DNA of 64,000 nt from positions 25,668-89,667 of the forward strand of contig CAYYTU010000005.1 of NCBI GenBank assembly GCA_964474655.1, written 5' to 3'. A model generated the notes under the pieces. It saw nothing but the letters and a program-made list of their open reading frames with translations. It was not told the origin of the DNA and made no database searches. The DNA is from CAYYTU01 sp964474655 (GTDB lineage: Bacteria; Chloroflexota; Anaerolineae; B4-G1). A program made the position numbers and the translations under genes. Numbering within the stretch: the stretch's first letter is position 1; each line of letters opens with the position of its first letter. Positions 17,296-25,807 of the stretch are shown in pieces.

Positions 17296-17952
17296 GTGAG
17301 CACTGTCATTGTATTGTTGGGCCCGCCTGGGGCGGGGAAAGGCACCCAGGCCAAGATGTTAGTTGAGGCGTTAGGCATCCCGCACGTCTCTAGCGGCGAT
17401 CTCTTTCGCGATCACCTCAGCCGTGAGACAGAGCTGGGGCAGATGGCGCAGGCCTATATGGATCGCGGCGAGTTGGTGCCTGACGACGTGACGGTGACGA
17501 TGGTAATGGAGCGGATTAGTCGCACCGATTGTGCGGAGGGCATCATCCTGGATGGCTTCCCGCGTACGTTGAGCCAGGCGGCTGCTCTTGACGAGGCTTT
17601 GCACGAGCGCGGGCAATCTCTGACGTTGGTTCCGCTCATTGACGTCTCTGACGAGGAGGTCGTCCGCAGGCTCACGGCACGGCGGGTCTGTCGGGCATGC
17701 GGGGCCGTCTATAACCTGCTCTTTAATCCACCCTCGGAGGAGGGGGTGTGTGACGTATGCGGCAGCGAGCTCTATCAGCGTGATGACGATAACCCAGAGA
17801 CGGTTCGTACCCGACTCTATACCTATTACAAACAGACTTCCCCGCTGATTGGGTATTATTTTGCTCAAGACTTGCTGGAGAGGATCGACGGTGAGCAGTC
17901 GCTGGATGATGTCTATGCCGACCTTTGGGATGTTGTAAAGAAGGCTGTCTGA
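17296..17952 (+). CDS. adk: Adenylate kinase, zinc-lid form
   Basis: Converts ATP plus AMP to two ADP. 218 residues from GTG 17296. The P-loop is GPPGAGKGTQ; SSGDLFRD and DGFPRTLSQA form the AMP site. The LID carries CRAC...CDVC, the four-cysteine zinc form typical of Gram-positive and many thermophilic enzymes. Starts 9 bases after secY. Confidence 0.97.
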   Translation: MSTVIVLLGPPGAGKGTQAKMLVEALGIPHVSSGDLFRDHLSRETELGQMAQAYMDRGELVPDDVTVTMVMERISRTDCAEGIILDGFPRTLSQAAALDEALHERGQSLTLVPLIDVSDEEVVRRLTARRVCRACGAVYNLLFNPPSEEGVCDVCGSELYQRDDDNPETVRTRLYTYYKQTSPLIGYYFAQDLLERIDGEQSLDDVYADLWDVVKKAV

Positions 17953-17962
17953 GGGGCGTCTC

Positions 17963-18727
17963 TTGATTACCTTAAAATCGGAATCGGCACTTGAGAAGAT
18001 GCACCGGGCTGGTCGTATTGTGGCCGAGGTGTTGGCTTTAGTGAAGCAAGAAGCGGCGCCGGGCGTGACAACTGGCGAGCTTAACGAGATGGCGGAGGAC
18101 ATTATAATCCGCAACCACCAGGCCATCCCTTCATTCAAGGGCTATCCGCCTGGCAGCCGACATCCGTTCCCGGCCGCCATCTGCGCCTCTATTAACGATG
18201 AGCTTGTCCACGGCATCCCGGGGCCGCGAGAGCTGCAGGAGGGCGATATATTGAGCGTAGACGTTGGGGCCATCGTGGATGGCTACCACGGGGATGCAGC
18301 TGTCACAATTCCGGTGGGCCAGATAAGTCCAGAGGTGGAAGAACTTCTGGAGGTGACCAGGGGCGCGCTGGAGGCGGGCATTGCAGCCGCCAGAGCTGGC
18401 AATCGCTCGGGCGACATTTCGGCCGCCATCCAATCTTACGTCGAGGGACATGGCTACTGTGTGGTGCGCGAGTACACTGGGCACGGGATTGGGCGCCAAA
18501 TGCACGAAGATCCGCAAGTGCCCAACCACGGCCGATCGGGGCAGGGCGTGCCTTTGCGCGAGGGTATGACGATCGCTTTGGAGCCGATGGTGTTGATTGA
18601 TGATCCTTGTGTGAAGGTTCTGGATGATAACTGGACAGTAGCATCTTGCAGCGGTGCCCCAACGGCTCATTTTGAGCATACCATCTGCGTTAGAAATGGC
18701 GAAGCAGAAATTTTGACCAAATTATAG
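17963..18727 (+). CDS. map: Methionine aminopeptidase, type I
   Basis: Removes the N-terminal Met from new proteins. 254 residues, probably from TTG 17963, which follows GAGGGG. Metal ligands are visible: Asp in SVDVGA, Asp in GDAA, His in GHGIG, Glu in ALEPM, and Glu in FEHT. The protein follows adk by 10 bases. infA, which commonly follows map, is not there; rpmJ is next. Confidence 0.96.
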   Translation: MITLKSESALEKMHRAGRIVAEVLALVKQEAAPGVTTGELNEMAEDIIIRNHQAIPSFKGYPPGSRHPFPAAICASINDELVHGIPGPRELQEGDILSVDVGAIVDGYHGDAAVTIPVGQISPEVEELLEVTRGALEAGIAAARAGNRSGDISAAIQSYVEGHGYCVVREYTGHGIGRQMHEDPQVPNHGRSGQGVPLREGMTIALEPMVLIDDPCVKVLDDNWTVASCSGAPTAHFEHTICVRNGEAEILTKL

Positions 18728-18749
18728 GAGTAGTGAGGAGGCTGAGAGG

Positions 18750-18863
18750 ATGAAGGTTTCAGCATCGGTGAAGAAGCGTTGTCCAAAGTGCAAAATTGTC
18801 CGTAGAAAAGGCACGGTTTACGTTATTTGTGACAATCCGAAGCATAAGCAGCGTCAAGGGTAA
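18750..18863 (+). CDS. rpmJ: 50S ribosomal protein L36, zinc form
   Basis: A 37-residue protein, MKVSASVKKRCPKCKIVRR onward, ending HKQRQG. Zinc ligands are Cys11, Cys14, Cys27 and His32. AGAGGA lies directly before the ATG. It starts 22 bases after map, where infA would be expected first. Confidence 0.97.
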   Translation: MKVSASVKKRCPKCKIVRRKGTVYVICDNPKHKQRQG

Positions 18864-18906
18864 TCGCGTTTTTGGACTGATCGGATAGAGGTAGGAGATT
18901 CTACAT

Positions 18907-19296
18907 ATGGCACGTATTGCAGGAGTTGACTTGCCGCGAGATAAGCGCGTAGAGGTGGGGTTGACGTATATCTACGGCATTGGTCGCAGCTTGAGCAATG
19001 AGATCTTAGAAAAAGCTGGTGTTGACCCCGACACGCGCGTCAAAGACCTGACCGAGTCAGAGATCACCAGCTTGCGTTCGACCATCGACCGCGAATACAC
19101 GGTGGAGGGTGACCTGCGGCGTGAAGTCCAGATGAATATCCGGCGCTTGAAGGATATTCGATGCTATCGCGGGATTCGACACATCAAGGGATTGCCGGTT
19201 CGCGGACAGCGCACGCGCACCAACGCCCGCACCCGAAAAGGGCCTAAGAAGACAGTGGCCGGTCGTGGGCGCAAGCGCGGAATGAAGAAGAAGTAG
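18907..19296 (+). CDS. rpsM: 30S ribosomal protein S13
   Basis: S13 contacts P-site tRNA and L5; 129 residues. ARIAGVDLPRDKRVEVGLTYIYGIG is diagnostic, as is the C-terminal LPVRGQRTRTNARTRKGPKK tail that reaches tRNA. First of the alpha-operon rpsM-rpsK-rpsD-rpoA-rplQ. Confidence 0.97.
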   Translation: MARIAGVDLPRDKRVEVGLTYIYGIGRSLSNEILEKAGVDPDTRVKDLTESEITSLRSTIDREYTVEGDLRREVQMNIRRLKDIRCYRGIRHIKGLPVRGQRTRTNARTRKGPKKTVAGRGRKRGMKKK

Positions 19297-19312
19297 AAGA
19301 TAGGAGGAGAGC

Positions 19313-19699
19313 ATGGCGAAACGGCGATCAAGACGACGTGGCGTCACCCGAAGGGTCTCAAAGGGACAAGCCCATATTCATGCCACATTTAATAACACCA
19401 TCGTCACGATGACCGACCTGCAAGGGAACGTCCTTACCTGGGCCAGCGGCGGTTCCGTGGGGTTCAAAGGAGCCCGTCGAAGCACCTCGTTTGCAGCTCG
19501 ACAGGCGGCCAATAAAGCCGCCGGGGAAGCACGCGAGTTCGGAATGAATGAGGTGGATGTCTTCGTGAAAGGGCCAGGGCCCGGTCGAGAGGCAGCGATA
19601 CGCGCCATCCAGTCCACGGGGATGAAGGTGACCTCTATTTTGGACGTTACCCCGATCCCTCACAACGGCTGTCGCCCGCCCAAACGTCGTCGTACGTAA
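19313..19699 (+). CDS. rpsK: 30S ribosomal protein S11
   Basis: S11 of the 30S platform; 128 residues. AHIHATFNNTIVTMTD, SGGSVGFKGARRSTSFAAR and the terminal DVTPIPHNGCRPPKRRR match the family. GGAGGAG lies just before the ATG. Nothing unusual. Confidence 0.97.
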   Translation: MAKRRSRRRGVTRRVSKGQAHIHATFNNTIVTMTDLQGNVLTWASGGSVGFKGARRSTSFAARQAANKAAGEAREFGMNEVDVFVKGPGPGREAAIRAIQSTGMKVTSILDVTPIPHNGCRPPKRRRT

Positions 19700-19754
19700 C
19701 GATTGGTTGCGTGGGCTAGCGATCAATTTGTAGCAGATAGGAGTAGAGTGGAAT

Positions 19755-20396
19755 ATGGCAAGATATACCGGACCAGTTTGTAAACTGTGCCGTCGAGAGG
19801 GAGAGAAGCTGTTTTTGAAGGGGAAGCGATGTTTTTCCCCCAAATGCCCATTTGAGCGGAAACGTGGTTACCCTCCCGGTGATCACGGGTGGCTGGCGCG
19901 GTTTCGACGCCGGCGCCAGTCGGACTACGCGCGTCAGCTGCGTGAAAAGCAGAAGGCAAAGCGAATATACGGCCTGCTGGAGCGACAGCTACGTCGTTTC
20001 TATCGGGAGGCCGAACGTCGCCCCGGTATGACGGGGGAGAACCTCGTGGTCTTGTTGGAGCGGCGGTTGGATAACGTCGTCTATCGGCTGGGGCTTGCCG
20101 ATTCGCGTCCCCAGGCGCGTCAGCTGGTGGCGCACGGCCACTTCCTGGTGAACGGCAAACGCACCAAAGTCCCCTCGCAAATCGTGAGACGGGAGGACGT
20201 TATCACAGTCAGAGAAGCCAGTCTTAATAATTCTTTCTTCAAAGAGCGTGCTAAAAAGGTCGATGCGGGCTCGGCGCCGGGCTGGCTGAGCCTGGATGCT
20301 GATGCCTTGTCCGGGCGGATGATGAAAGAGCCGGGGCGCGAGGATATTGAGACACCGCTGAATGAACAGCTGATTGTTGAGTACTATTCGCGCTAG
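19755..20396 (+). CDS. rpsD: 30S ribosomal protein S4, zinc form
   Basis: S4 starts 30S assembly; 213 residues. A zinc knuckle is seen near the N-terminus (CKLCRREG and CFSPKC). The S4 RNA-binding domain is in ERRLDNVVYRLGLADSRPQARQLVAHGHF. In E. coli S4 represses this operon. A 137-base gap follows before rpoA, with no convincing promoter. Confidence 0.96.
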   Translation: MARYTGPVCKLCRREGEKLFLKGKRCFSPKCPFERKRGYPPGDHGWLARFRRRRQSDYARQLREKQKAKRIYGLLERQLRRFYREAERRPGMTGENLVVLLERRLDNVVYRLGLADSRPQARQLVAHGHFLVNGKRTKVPSQIVRREDVITVREASLNNSFFKERAKKVDAGSAPGWLSLDADALSGRMMKEPGREDIETPLNEQLIVEYYSR

Positions 20397-20533
20397 TGGT
20401 AGGATGACTGTTGGTGGAACTTTACATTGGGCCAGCTAAACAGACCTGTTGTTTGGATGGTCAATTTACTTTTGTCTAATCCTCTGAGTGCAGTTTCTAT
20501 GTGGGTCGGAGGCTAGCAAAGAGGAGGCTTTGG

Positions 20534-21502
20534 TTGTCAATTCAAGTTTGGCCGAAAGTTGAGACGGACGTAATCTCTCAGACGTATGGTCGATTCATCA
20601 TCGGCCCGTTGGAGAGTGGCTTTGGAATCACAGTGGGGAACGCCCTGCGGCGTGTGCTCCTATCGTCCTTGTCGGGCGCGGCGGTGACCGCGATACATAT
20701 CTCCGATGTTCCGCACGAGTTCACTTCCATCCCCGGCGTCCGAGAGGACGTGGTCGAGGTCATCTTGCGGGTTAAACAGCTGCGGATGACGATGGAAGGC
20801 GAAGAGGAAAGGCATATGTCGCTGCGGGTGGAGGGGAGCGGCACAGTGACCGCGGGGGATATTATAGCCCCGCCGGAGATTGAGATCCTGAACCCCGGCC
20901 TGTGCCTGTTCAATATGGATGACGATGACGCCTCACTAGACATCGACTTCACCGTCGAGTATGGGCGCGGCTACCGTCCAGCCGATCAGCAAGGGCACGA
21001 TAGCACGCTGGTGGGCGAGCTGCCGGTGGATGCTCTCTTCAGCCCCATCCGACGCGTCGCCTTTGACGTCGATCGAGCGCGGGTGGGACAGATGACGGAT
21101 TATGACCGCCTCACTATGGAGATTTGGAGCGACGGGCGAGTGGCGCCTCTGGAGGCGCTTAAAGAGGCGGCGCATATCCTGCAGAAACATCTGCGGCTTA
21201 TCGCTGGCTTCTCCCTGGATGAGGAACTGGAACCGTTGGAGATTGAAGAGGAAGAAGAGGAAAAGACTACCCCCGAGATGTACGATATGCCTCTCGATCG
21301 GCTCGATCTGAGCACCCGAGTCTTCAATGCCCTCCGCCGAGCCGGTATCAGCAGCGTGGGCGAAGTGATAGAGATGTTGGAAGAGGGCGGCGAGGATGCG
21401 CTGCTGGCCGTTCGAAACGTCGGGGATAAATCGTTAGAAGAAGTTCGCGAGTGCCTCCAGGAGGAGGGCTTGTTAGAAGATGTGGATATTGGAGGTGCGT
21501 GA
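20534..21502 (+). CDS. rpoA: RNA polymerase alpha subunit
   Basis: Alpha subunit, 322 residues, from TTG 20534, placed by GAGGAGG at 20521-20527; a longer frame upstream reads an atypical basic leader and is rejected. The N-terminal dimerisation domain includes GRFIIGPLESGFGITVGNALRRVLL. An acidic linker leads to a complete C-terminal domain (LDLSTRVFNALRRAGI, VRNVGDKSLEEVRECL). Its stop overlaps the rplQ ATG by one base. Confidence 0.96.
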   Translation: MSIQVWPKVETDVISQTYGRFIIGPLESGFGITVGNALRRVLLSSLSGAAVTAIHISDVPHEFTSIPGVREDVVEVILRVKQLRMTMEGEEERHMSLRVEGSGTVTAGDIIAPPEIEILNPGLCLFNMDDDDASLDIDFTVEYGRGYRPADQQGHDSTLVGELPVDALFSPIRRVAFDVDRARVGQMTDYDRLTMEIWSDGRVAPLEALKEAAHILQKHLRLIAGFSLDEELEPLEIEEEEEEKTTPEMYDMPLDRLDLSTRVFNALRRAGISSVGEVIEMLEEGGEDALLAVRNVGDKSLEEVRECLQEEGLLEDVDIGGA

Positions 21503-21918
21503 TGCGACACCGTGTCGCAGGCAAAAAACTGGGGCGTTCGTCTAAACACCGCAAGGCTCTATATCGCAATCTGGTGACGAGCCTGTTGTACCACGAGCGA
21601 ATTAAAACCACGGAGGCCAAGGCCAAGGCGGCCCGTCGCCACGCGGAAAAGCTCATCACCTTGGCCAAGCGCGGCCTGGTCGCTGCGGAGGAAGATCCCA
21701 GCCGTGGCGTTCACGCTCGCAGGCTGGCCGCCAGCCGTATGCATCGCTGGGTGATGGACGAAGAGGGCTGGTGGGTCGATATTCTGGATAAGCTCTTCAC
21801 GGATATAGCCCCGCGTTATATGGACCGCCCCGGCGGCTATACCCGCATCTACAAGCTGGGGCCCCGGAAGGGTGACGCGGCCCCGATGGTGTTGCTGGAA
21901 TTAGTGGAAGAAGAGTAG
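21502..21918 (+). CDS. rplQ: 50S ribosomal protein L17
   Basis: L17, 138 residues from ATG 21502, with GGAGG 6 bases upstream inside rpoA. MRHRVAGKKLGRSSKHRKAL and NLVTSLLYHERIKTTEAKAK are diagnostic; the C-terminal GGYTRIYKLGPRKGDAAPM block is intact. Last gene of the alpha cluster proper. Confidence 0.96.
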   Translation: MRHRVAGKKLGRSSKHRKALYRNLVTSLLYHERIKTTEAKAKAARRHAEKLITLAKRGLVAAEEDPSRGVHARRLAASRMHRWVMDEEGWWVDILDKLFTDIAPRYMDRPGGYTRIYKLGPRKGDAAPMVLLELVEEE

Positions 21919-21943
21919 GCCGCGGCTACAGGTATACGCCGTG

Positions 21944-22717
21944 ATGCGGATGCGGGCCATCGTGGCCTATGACGGGACGGATTACAGTGGGTTCCAGCGC
22001 CAGGCGAACGCGCCCTCAATCCAAGAGGCCATCGAGGAGACGCTGGCGCAGATCACCCAGCAGCCCATAACCATCTGGATGGCCGGTCGTACCGATGCCG
22101 GCACCCACGCCGTGGGACAGGTTATCGCTTTTGAGACCGCCTGGCGTCACGGGACGACGGATCTGCACCGGGCGATGAACGCTGTTCTTCCGGACGATAT
22201 TGTCGTTCGGGATCTGGAGAAAGCGGATGCGGACTTCCACCCGCGTTACGACGCTCGGAACCGACGCTATCGGTACACGATCTACAACGCGCCGGTCCCC
22301 TGTCCGTTGACGCGCCGGTATAGTTTGCACGTTAATAAGCCATTGGACGTTACAGCGATGGGGAGCGCCTCCCGCGCCCTGGTGGGCGAACACGACTTCG
22401 CTACCTTTGGGCAGCCGCCGCAGGGCACCGTCACCGTACGACGGGTGAGCGAGGCTGTGTGGCTGGAGGAACCCGTCGCCGGAGCGCCGTTTGCTCGGCC
22501 TCGAGATCAGTCGGAGGGGCGCTGGTTATACTTCGACATTGAGGCCAACGCTTTTCTCTACCGTATGGTGCGGAGCATCGTGGGCACCTTGTTGGCGGTG
22601 GGGCGAGGCTGGATGACTGAGGAGGCTTTCTTCGAGGCTATGGCGGCGTGTGATCGTAGCCAGGCTGGTACGACGGCCCCAGCGCATGGGTTATGTCTGA
22701 TGGAAGTGACGTATTGA
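21944..22717 (+). CDS. truA: tRNA pseudouridine synthase A
   Basis: Makes pseudouridine at positions 38-40 of the tRNA anticodon stem. About 257 residues. AYDGTDYSGFQRQ begins the fold; the catalytic Asp is in GRTDAGTHA, and RYRYTIYN plus FLYRMVRSIVGTL are family blocks. Start is ATG 21944 or GTG one codon earlier. truA after rplQ and before rplM-rpsI is a common order. Confidence 0.95.
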   Translation: MRMRAIVAYDGTDYSGFQRQANAPSIQEAIEETLAQITQQPITIWMAGRTDAGTHAVGQVIAFETAWRHGTTDLHRAMNAVLPDDIVVRDLEKADADFHPRYDARNRRYRYTIYNAPVPCPLTRRYSLHVNKPLDVTAMGSASRALVGEHDFATFGQPPQGTVTVRRVSEAVWLEEPVAGAPFARPRDQSEGRWLYFDIEANAFLYRMVRSIVGTLLAVGRGWMTEEAFFEAMAACDRSQAGTTAPAHGLCLMEVTY

Positions 22718-22754
22718 AGGTATAATTTTTGATTTGTATGGGAGTTGTGAGACC

Positions 22755-23192
22755 GTGGCAAGAACTTACGTGACGAAAGAGGAAGATATCCAACGCGAAT
22801 GGTACGTGGTGGATGCCTCTGGCGAGAAGCTGGGGCGTCTGGCAAGTCGCGTGGCGCGCATCCTGCGGGGCAAGCATAAGCCGATCTACTCACCGGCGGC
22901 CGATGTCGGGGACTACGTAATCGTCGTCAACGCCGAAAACATCCGTGTGACCGGGCAGAAGCTAGATCAGAAGAAGTATTATCGCCATTCTGGTCATCCA
23001 GGTAATCTGAAGGAGATACCGCTGCGCGATATGCTGAAGCATAACCCGGTGTGGGTGATCGAACATGCCGTGAAAGGCATGTTACCGAAGAATCGGCTTG
23101 GGCGCCGGATGGTCAAGAAGCTCAAGGTCTATGCTGGCCCGGATCATCCTCACGCGGCCCAGCAGCCTGAACCGTTGGAGTTTGGAGAGTAG
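22755..23192 (+). CDS. rplM: 50S ribosomal protein L13
   Basis: L13, 145 residues from GTG 22755 with GGAG about 10 bases before. REWYVVDASGEKLGRLAS, the ADVGDYVIVVNAENIRVTG block and the GMLPKNRLGRRMVKKLKVY segment identify it. Paired with rpsI as in most bacteria. Confidence 0.96.
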   Translation: MARTYVTKEEDIQREWYVVDASGEKLGRLASRVARILRGKHKPIYSPAADVGDYVIVVNAENIRVTGQKLDQKKYYRHSGHPGNLKEIPLRDMLKHNPVWVIEHAVKGMLPKNRLGRRMVKKLKVYAGPDHPHAAQQPEPLEFGE

Positions 23193-23203
23193 GAGGGCAG
23201 TAG

Positions 23204-23599
23204 ATGGCGATGGAATATTATGAGGGCGTTGGTCGGCGCAAGGCGGCGACGGCAAGGGTGCGGCTCTATCCCGGCGGCGAGGGTTCCTTCGTCGTCAACG
23301 ACCGTCCACTTGAGGAGTACTTCTCGCGGGAGATGGACGTTATTCACCTGCGGAAGCCGCTGGAAGTGACCGATTCGGAGGGCCGTTTCGACATCAGTGT
23401 GTTGGTCAAGGGCGGCGGCATCAAGGGGCAGGCGGGGGCGATTCGCCTGGGCATTGCGCGAGCTTTGCTCGAGGTCGATCCTGATCTGCGCCCCCCGTTG
23501 CGCCAGGGTGGCTACCTTACTCGCGACGACCGCGTCAAAGAGCGCAAGAAGCCCGGGCTTAAGAAGGCCCGCAAGGCGCCTCAGTACACCAAGCGCTAA
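23204..23599 (+). CDS. rpsI: 30S ribosomal protein S9
   Basis: S9, 131 residues, whose C-terminal KR tail reaches P-site tRNA. YYEGVGRRKAATARVRLYPG and the GGGIKGQAGAIRLGIARALLE block are conserved; it ends RKAPQYTKR, the canonical tail. It is the last gene of the super-operon and a terminator follows. Confidence 0.97.
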   Translation: MAMEYYEGVGRRKAATARVRLYPGGEGSFVVNDRPLEEYFSREMDVIHLRKPLEVTDSEGRFDISVLVKGGGIKGQAGAIRLGIARALLEVDPDLRPPLRQGGYLTRDDRVKERKKPGLKKARKAPQYTKR

Positions 23600-23621
23600 A
23601 CGACGCTGGTACAATCGCACA

Positions 23622-23674
23622 GTTATCAATCGCAGGTGTAAATCACAGCCGTTAATCGCAGGCGTTAATCACAG
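23622..23674 (+). repeat. Two imperfect tandem copies of a ~25-bp unit
   Basis: Units at 23622-23648 and 23651-23674 share AATCGCAGG(T/C)GT(A/T)AATCACAG. They fall in the rpsI 3' untranslated region before the terminator. A role is unknown. Confidence 0.6.
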
Positions 23675-23685
23675 AGGAACAGGTC

Positions 23686-23718
23686 AAGGGGCAGGGCATC
23701 ATTGCCTTGCCCCTTTTT
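23686..23718 (+). terminator. Intrinsic terminator of the ribosomal super-operon
   Basis: Arms 23686-23698 and 23703-23715 form a 13-bp GC-rich stem (one G-U pair) with a 4-base loop, followed by a T-run to 23718. This is the clearest + strand terminator in the window. Confidence 0.9.
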
Positions 23719-23758
23719 ACTTGTCATTGAAGCGATATTGTGGAGGAGGAGGTGTGGT

Positions 23759-25216
23759 ATGGGCATGTTGACTATCGTGGGGCTTGGCCCAGGCGACCCC
23801 AAGTACCTGACGCGCGAGGCTTGGTCCGTGCTGGAGGAGACCGACGAGGTCTGGTTGCGCACGGAGCGTCACCCGACCGTGGCGGGGCTGCCGGCCCACC
23901 TGGCGCTCCGTTCCCTCGATCATCTCTACGAAGCAGAAGGGGACTTCGCCGCGGTCTACGACGCTATCGTCGATCAGATCTGGCGGCTGGCCCAGCGCCC
24001 GGACGGTGTGGTCTACGCCGTGCCCGGCCATCCGCTGGTGGGGGAGTCCACGGTCCGGCTGCTAAGGGCGCGGGCCGCGGAAAGCGAGGTCTCGCTGCGC
24101 GTGGTGGGGGGCCTGAGCTTCGTCGAGCCCGTGCTTACGCTCTTGAACCAGGATGGCTTATCCGGGTTGCAGATCTGTGACGCTCTCGACCTGGCGGCCG
24201 CTCACCACCCGCCGCTTACCCCCGATCTCCCGGCCCTGGTGGGGCAGCTTTACAGCCGCACGCTGGCCGGCGACGTCAAGCTCACCCTGATGAATCAATA
24301 CCCCGATGAGCATTCAGTCACGCTGGTCTATGCGGCCGGCACGCCGGAGGCGCGCCTGGACCGTCTGCCGCTCTACGAGCTCGATCATCAAGACGATCTG
24401 GCCCACCTGACCACGCTCTACGTGCCGCCGTTGGAGGGCGTCAGCAGCTTTGAGGGCTTGCAGGAGACGGTGGCGCACCTGCGCGCGCCGGACGGCTGCC
24501 CCTGGGATCGCGAGCAGACGCACGAGAGTTTGCGCTCTGCGCTGCTGGAGGAGGCTTACGAGACGGTTGCCGCCATCGACGCCGACGACCTGGATGCTCT
24601 ACAGGAGGAGCTGGGGGATCTATTGTTGCAGGTGGTCTTCCACGCTCAGCTGGCCGCCGAGACCGGGGAGTTCACGATGGGCCAGGTCATCGCCGGTATT
24701 GATGCCAAGCTCAAGCACCGCCACCCGCACGTGTGGGGCGATTGGCGGGCCGAGGGCGCCTCTGACGTCGTGCATCGCTGGGAGGACCTGAAGCGTGAGG
24801 AGAAGAGTGAGCGCCGCTCGGTGCTCGACGGCGTGCCCCCGGCGCTGCCCGCGCTCCAGCAGGCCGATACGTACAGCCGCCGCGCAGTTCGGATGGGCTT
24901 CGATTGGACGGCCCTGGAGGGCGTGGTGGATAAGGTGCACGAGGAGCTGGCGGAGCTCAAGGCTGCGAACACGCCGCAGGAGCGCGAGGCCGAGCTGGGC
25001 GATCTGCTTTTCTCGGTGGTCAACTGGGCCCGCTGGCTGGAGCTGGACCCGGAGGTGGCGCTGCGGAAGGCCAATGTCCGCTTTGCGCGCCGCTTCCGCT
25101 GGATGGAGCGGATGGCCCAGGAGGCGGGGCGCGAGCTGTCCGCGATGTCGAGCGCGGAGATGGAACGTCTGTGGCGCGAGGCCAAGCGGAAGGAGGCGCA
25201 GTCCGAAGGCGAATGA
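23759..25216 (+). CDS. Tetrapyrrole-methylase-like / MazG pyrophosphohydrolase fusion (YabN-type)
   Basis: 485 residues from ATG 23759, 6 bases after GGAGGAGGAGG. The N-terminal ~220 residues resemble the SAM-dependent tetrapyrrole methylase fold (LTIVGLGPGDPKYLT, YAVPGHPLVGEST). The rest is MazG, a nucleoside triphosphate pyrophosphohydrolase, with two repeats: EEAYETVAAID...EELGDLLLQVVFHA with metal-binding Glu and Asp, and a shorter second one (EELAELKAA, ELGDLLFSVVNWAR). The same fusion is known as YabN in Bacillus. The likely job is cleaning non-canonical or excess NTPs; what the methylase domain does is unknown. It is transcribed after the ribosomal terminator, so probably has its own promoter. 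Confidence 0.92.
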   Translation: MGMLTIVGLGPGDPKYLTREAWSVLEETDEVWLRTERHPTVAGLPAHLALRSLDHLYEAEGDFAAVYDAIVDQIWRLAQRPDGVVYAVPGHPLVGESTVRLLRARAAESEVSLRVVGGLSFVEPVLTLLNQDGLSGLQICDALDLAAAHHPPLTPDLPALVGQLYSRTLAGDVKLTLMNQYPDEHSVTLVYAAGTPEARLDRLPLYELDHQDDLAHLTTLYVPPLEGVSSFEGLQETVAHLRAPDGCPWDREQTHESLRSALLEEAYETVAAIDADDLDALQEELGDLLLQVVFHAQLAAETGEFTMGQVIAGIDAKLKHRHPHVWGDWRAEGASDVVHRWEDLKREEKSERRSVLDGVPPALPALQQADTYSRRAVRMGFDWTALEGVVDKVHEELAELKAANTPQEREAELGDLLFSVVNWARWLELDPEVALRKANVRFARRFRWMERMAQEAGRELSAMSSAEMERLWREAKRKEAQSEGE

Positions 25217-25238
25217 CGGCGCTCGCGTGCTGACCAGA

Positions 25239-25343
25239 TCAAACCAGGTCCACGATCCCGCCGATCACTAGCATCACCAGCCAAAGCGTGGCGACCATCG
25301 AAAGGATGGGGCCATCGAGAGCGATTCTGGATATGCTGAGCAC
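25239..25343 (-). CDS. 34-residue predicted single-pass membrane peptide
   Basis: The frame reads MLSISRIALDGPILSMVATL then WLVMLVIGGIVDLV, from GTG at 25343 to TGA at 25239. The second half is one hydrophobic helix ending in Asp-Leu-Val. A GGGAGGT ribosome-binding site (25349-25355) sits 5 bases before the start, and a complete promoter (25375-25403) sits about 30 bases upstream. The combination of promoter, site and membrane peptide supports a real small gene. I do not recognise the family. It is convergent with the MazG-fusion gene and downstream of mocR. Confidence 0.55.
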   Translation of the reverse strand: MLSISRIALDGPILSMVATLWLVMLVIGGIVDLV

Positions 25344-25374
25344 CCGGCACCTCCCGTAAGCGAAGCCTGGGGCT

Positions 25375-25403
25375 ACGATACACTAATCACGCCGTCAGGT
25401 CAA
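25375..25403 (-). promoter_or_regulatory. Sigma70-type promoter for the 34-residue peptide
   Basis: On the minus strand TTGACC (25398-25403) and TATCGT (25375-25380) are exactly 17 bases apart. Transcription would begin near 25368, giving a leader of about 25 bases. Confidence 0.6.
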
Positions 25404-25435
25404 GCGGTGCCCACTCCTCAAACCCAGGCGGCGAG

Positions 25436-25483
25436 TATGGAAACTCGCCCTACATCCTCTGGCTATGTAGGCAGCTTTCCATA
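25436..25483. repeat. Nested inverted repeat (48-base hairpin)
   Basis: Outer arms TATGGAAA (25436-25443) and TTTCCATA (25476-25483) enclose inner arms CCTACAT (25449-25455) and ATGTAGG (25465-25471). It may end minus-strand transcripts from mocR ahead of the small-peptide promoter. From here to 25807 I see no supportable gene, only scattered short inverted repeats. Confidence 0.6.
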
Positions 25484-25807
25484 GCTGACGACTTTGGACT
25501 TGCTTCGAAATCCCATATCCCCGTCACAATTTGAATTAGCGGCCAACGGGACGTCGGGGGGTCATGGAGCAAATCACTTAAACAGCGAAGGGAAAGGGGG
25601 AAACTGCTTGTGTAGAAATTGCAACTCCATTCACTCGTCGCCGTGTTGGGCCTGGGATAGAGCTAACGGCGCAAAGCCGCTATGTTTGGACCGCTTTCCG
25701 CAATTTTACTATAACCTGAAAGTTGATGCAAACAGGTTTTGTGGAAGAAAGCCTGCTGACAGGTAGCGACTCAATGGGGGAAACTACCGTGAGGCGACGA
25801 CTGCGTA

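Noticed and set aside
20397..20533. Promoter before rpoA
   Set aside because: TTGGAT...TCTAAT with a 16-base spacer can be drawn, but both boxes are poor and other matches of equal quality occur by chance.
25594..25624. Possible CRISPR repeat (GTTGCAAT...GTTTCCCCC on the minus strand)
   Set aside because: Only one copy is present, with no spacer array and no cas genes.
25494..25766. 90-residue plus-strand frame in the gap before mocR
   Set aside because: No ribosome-binding site, no similarity recognised, and composition unlike coding sequence of the neighbours.
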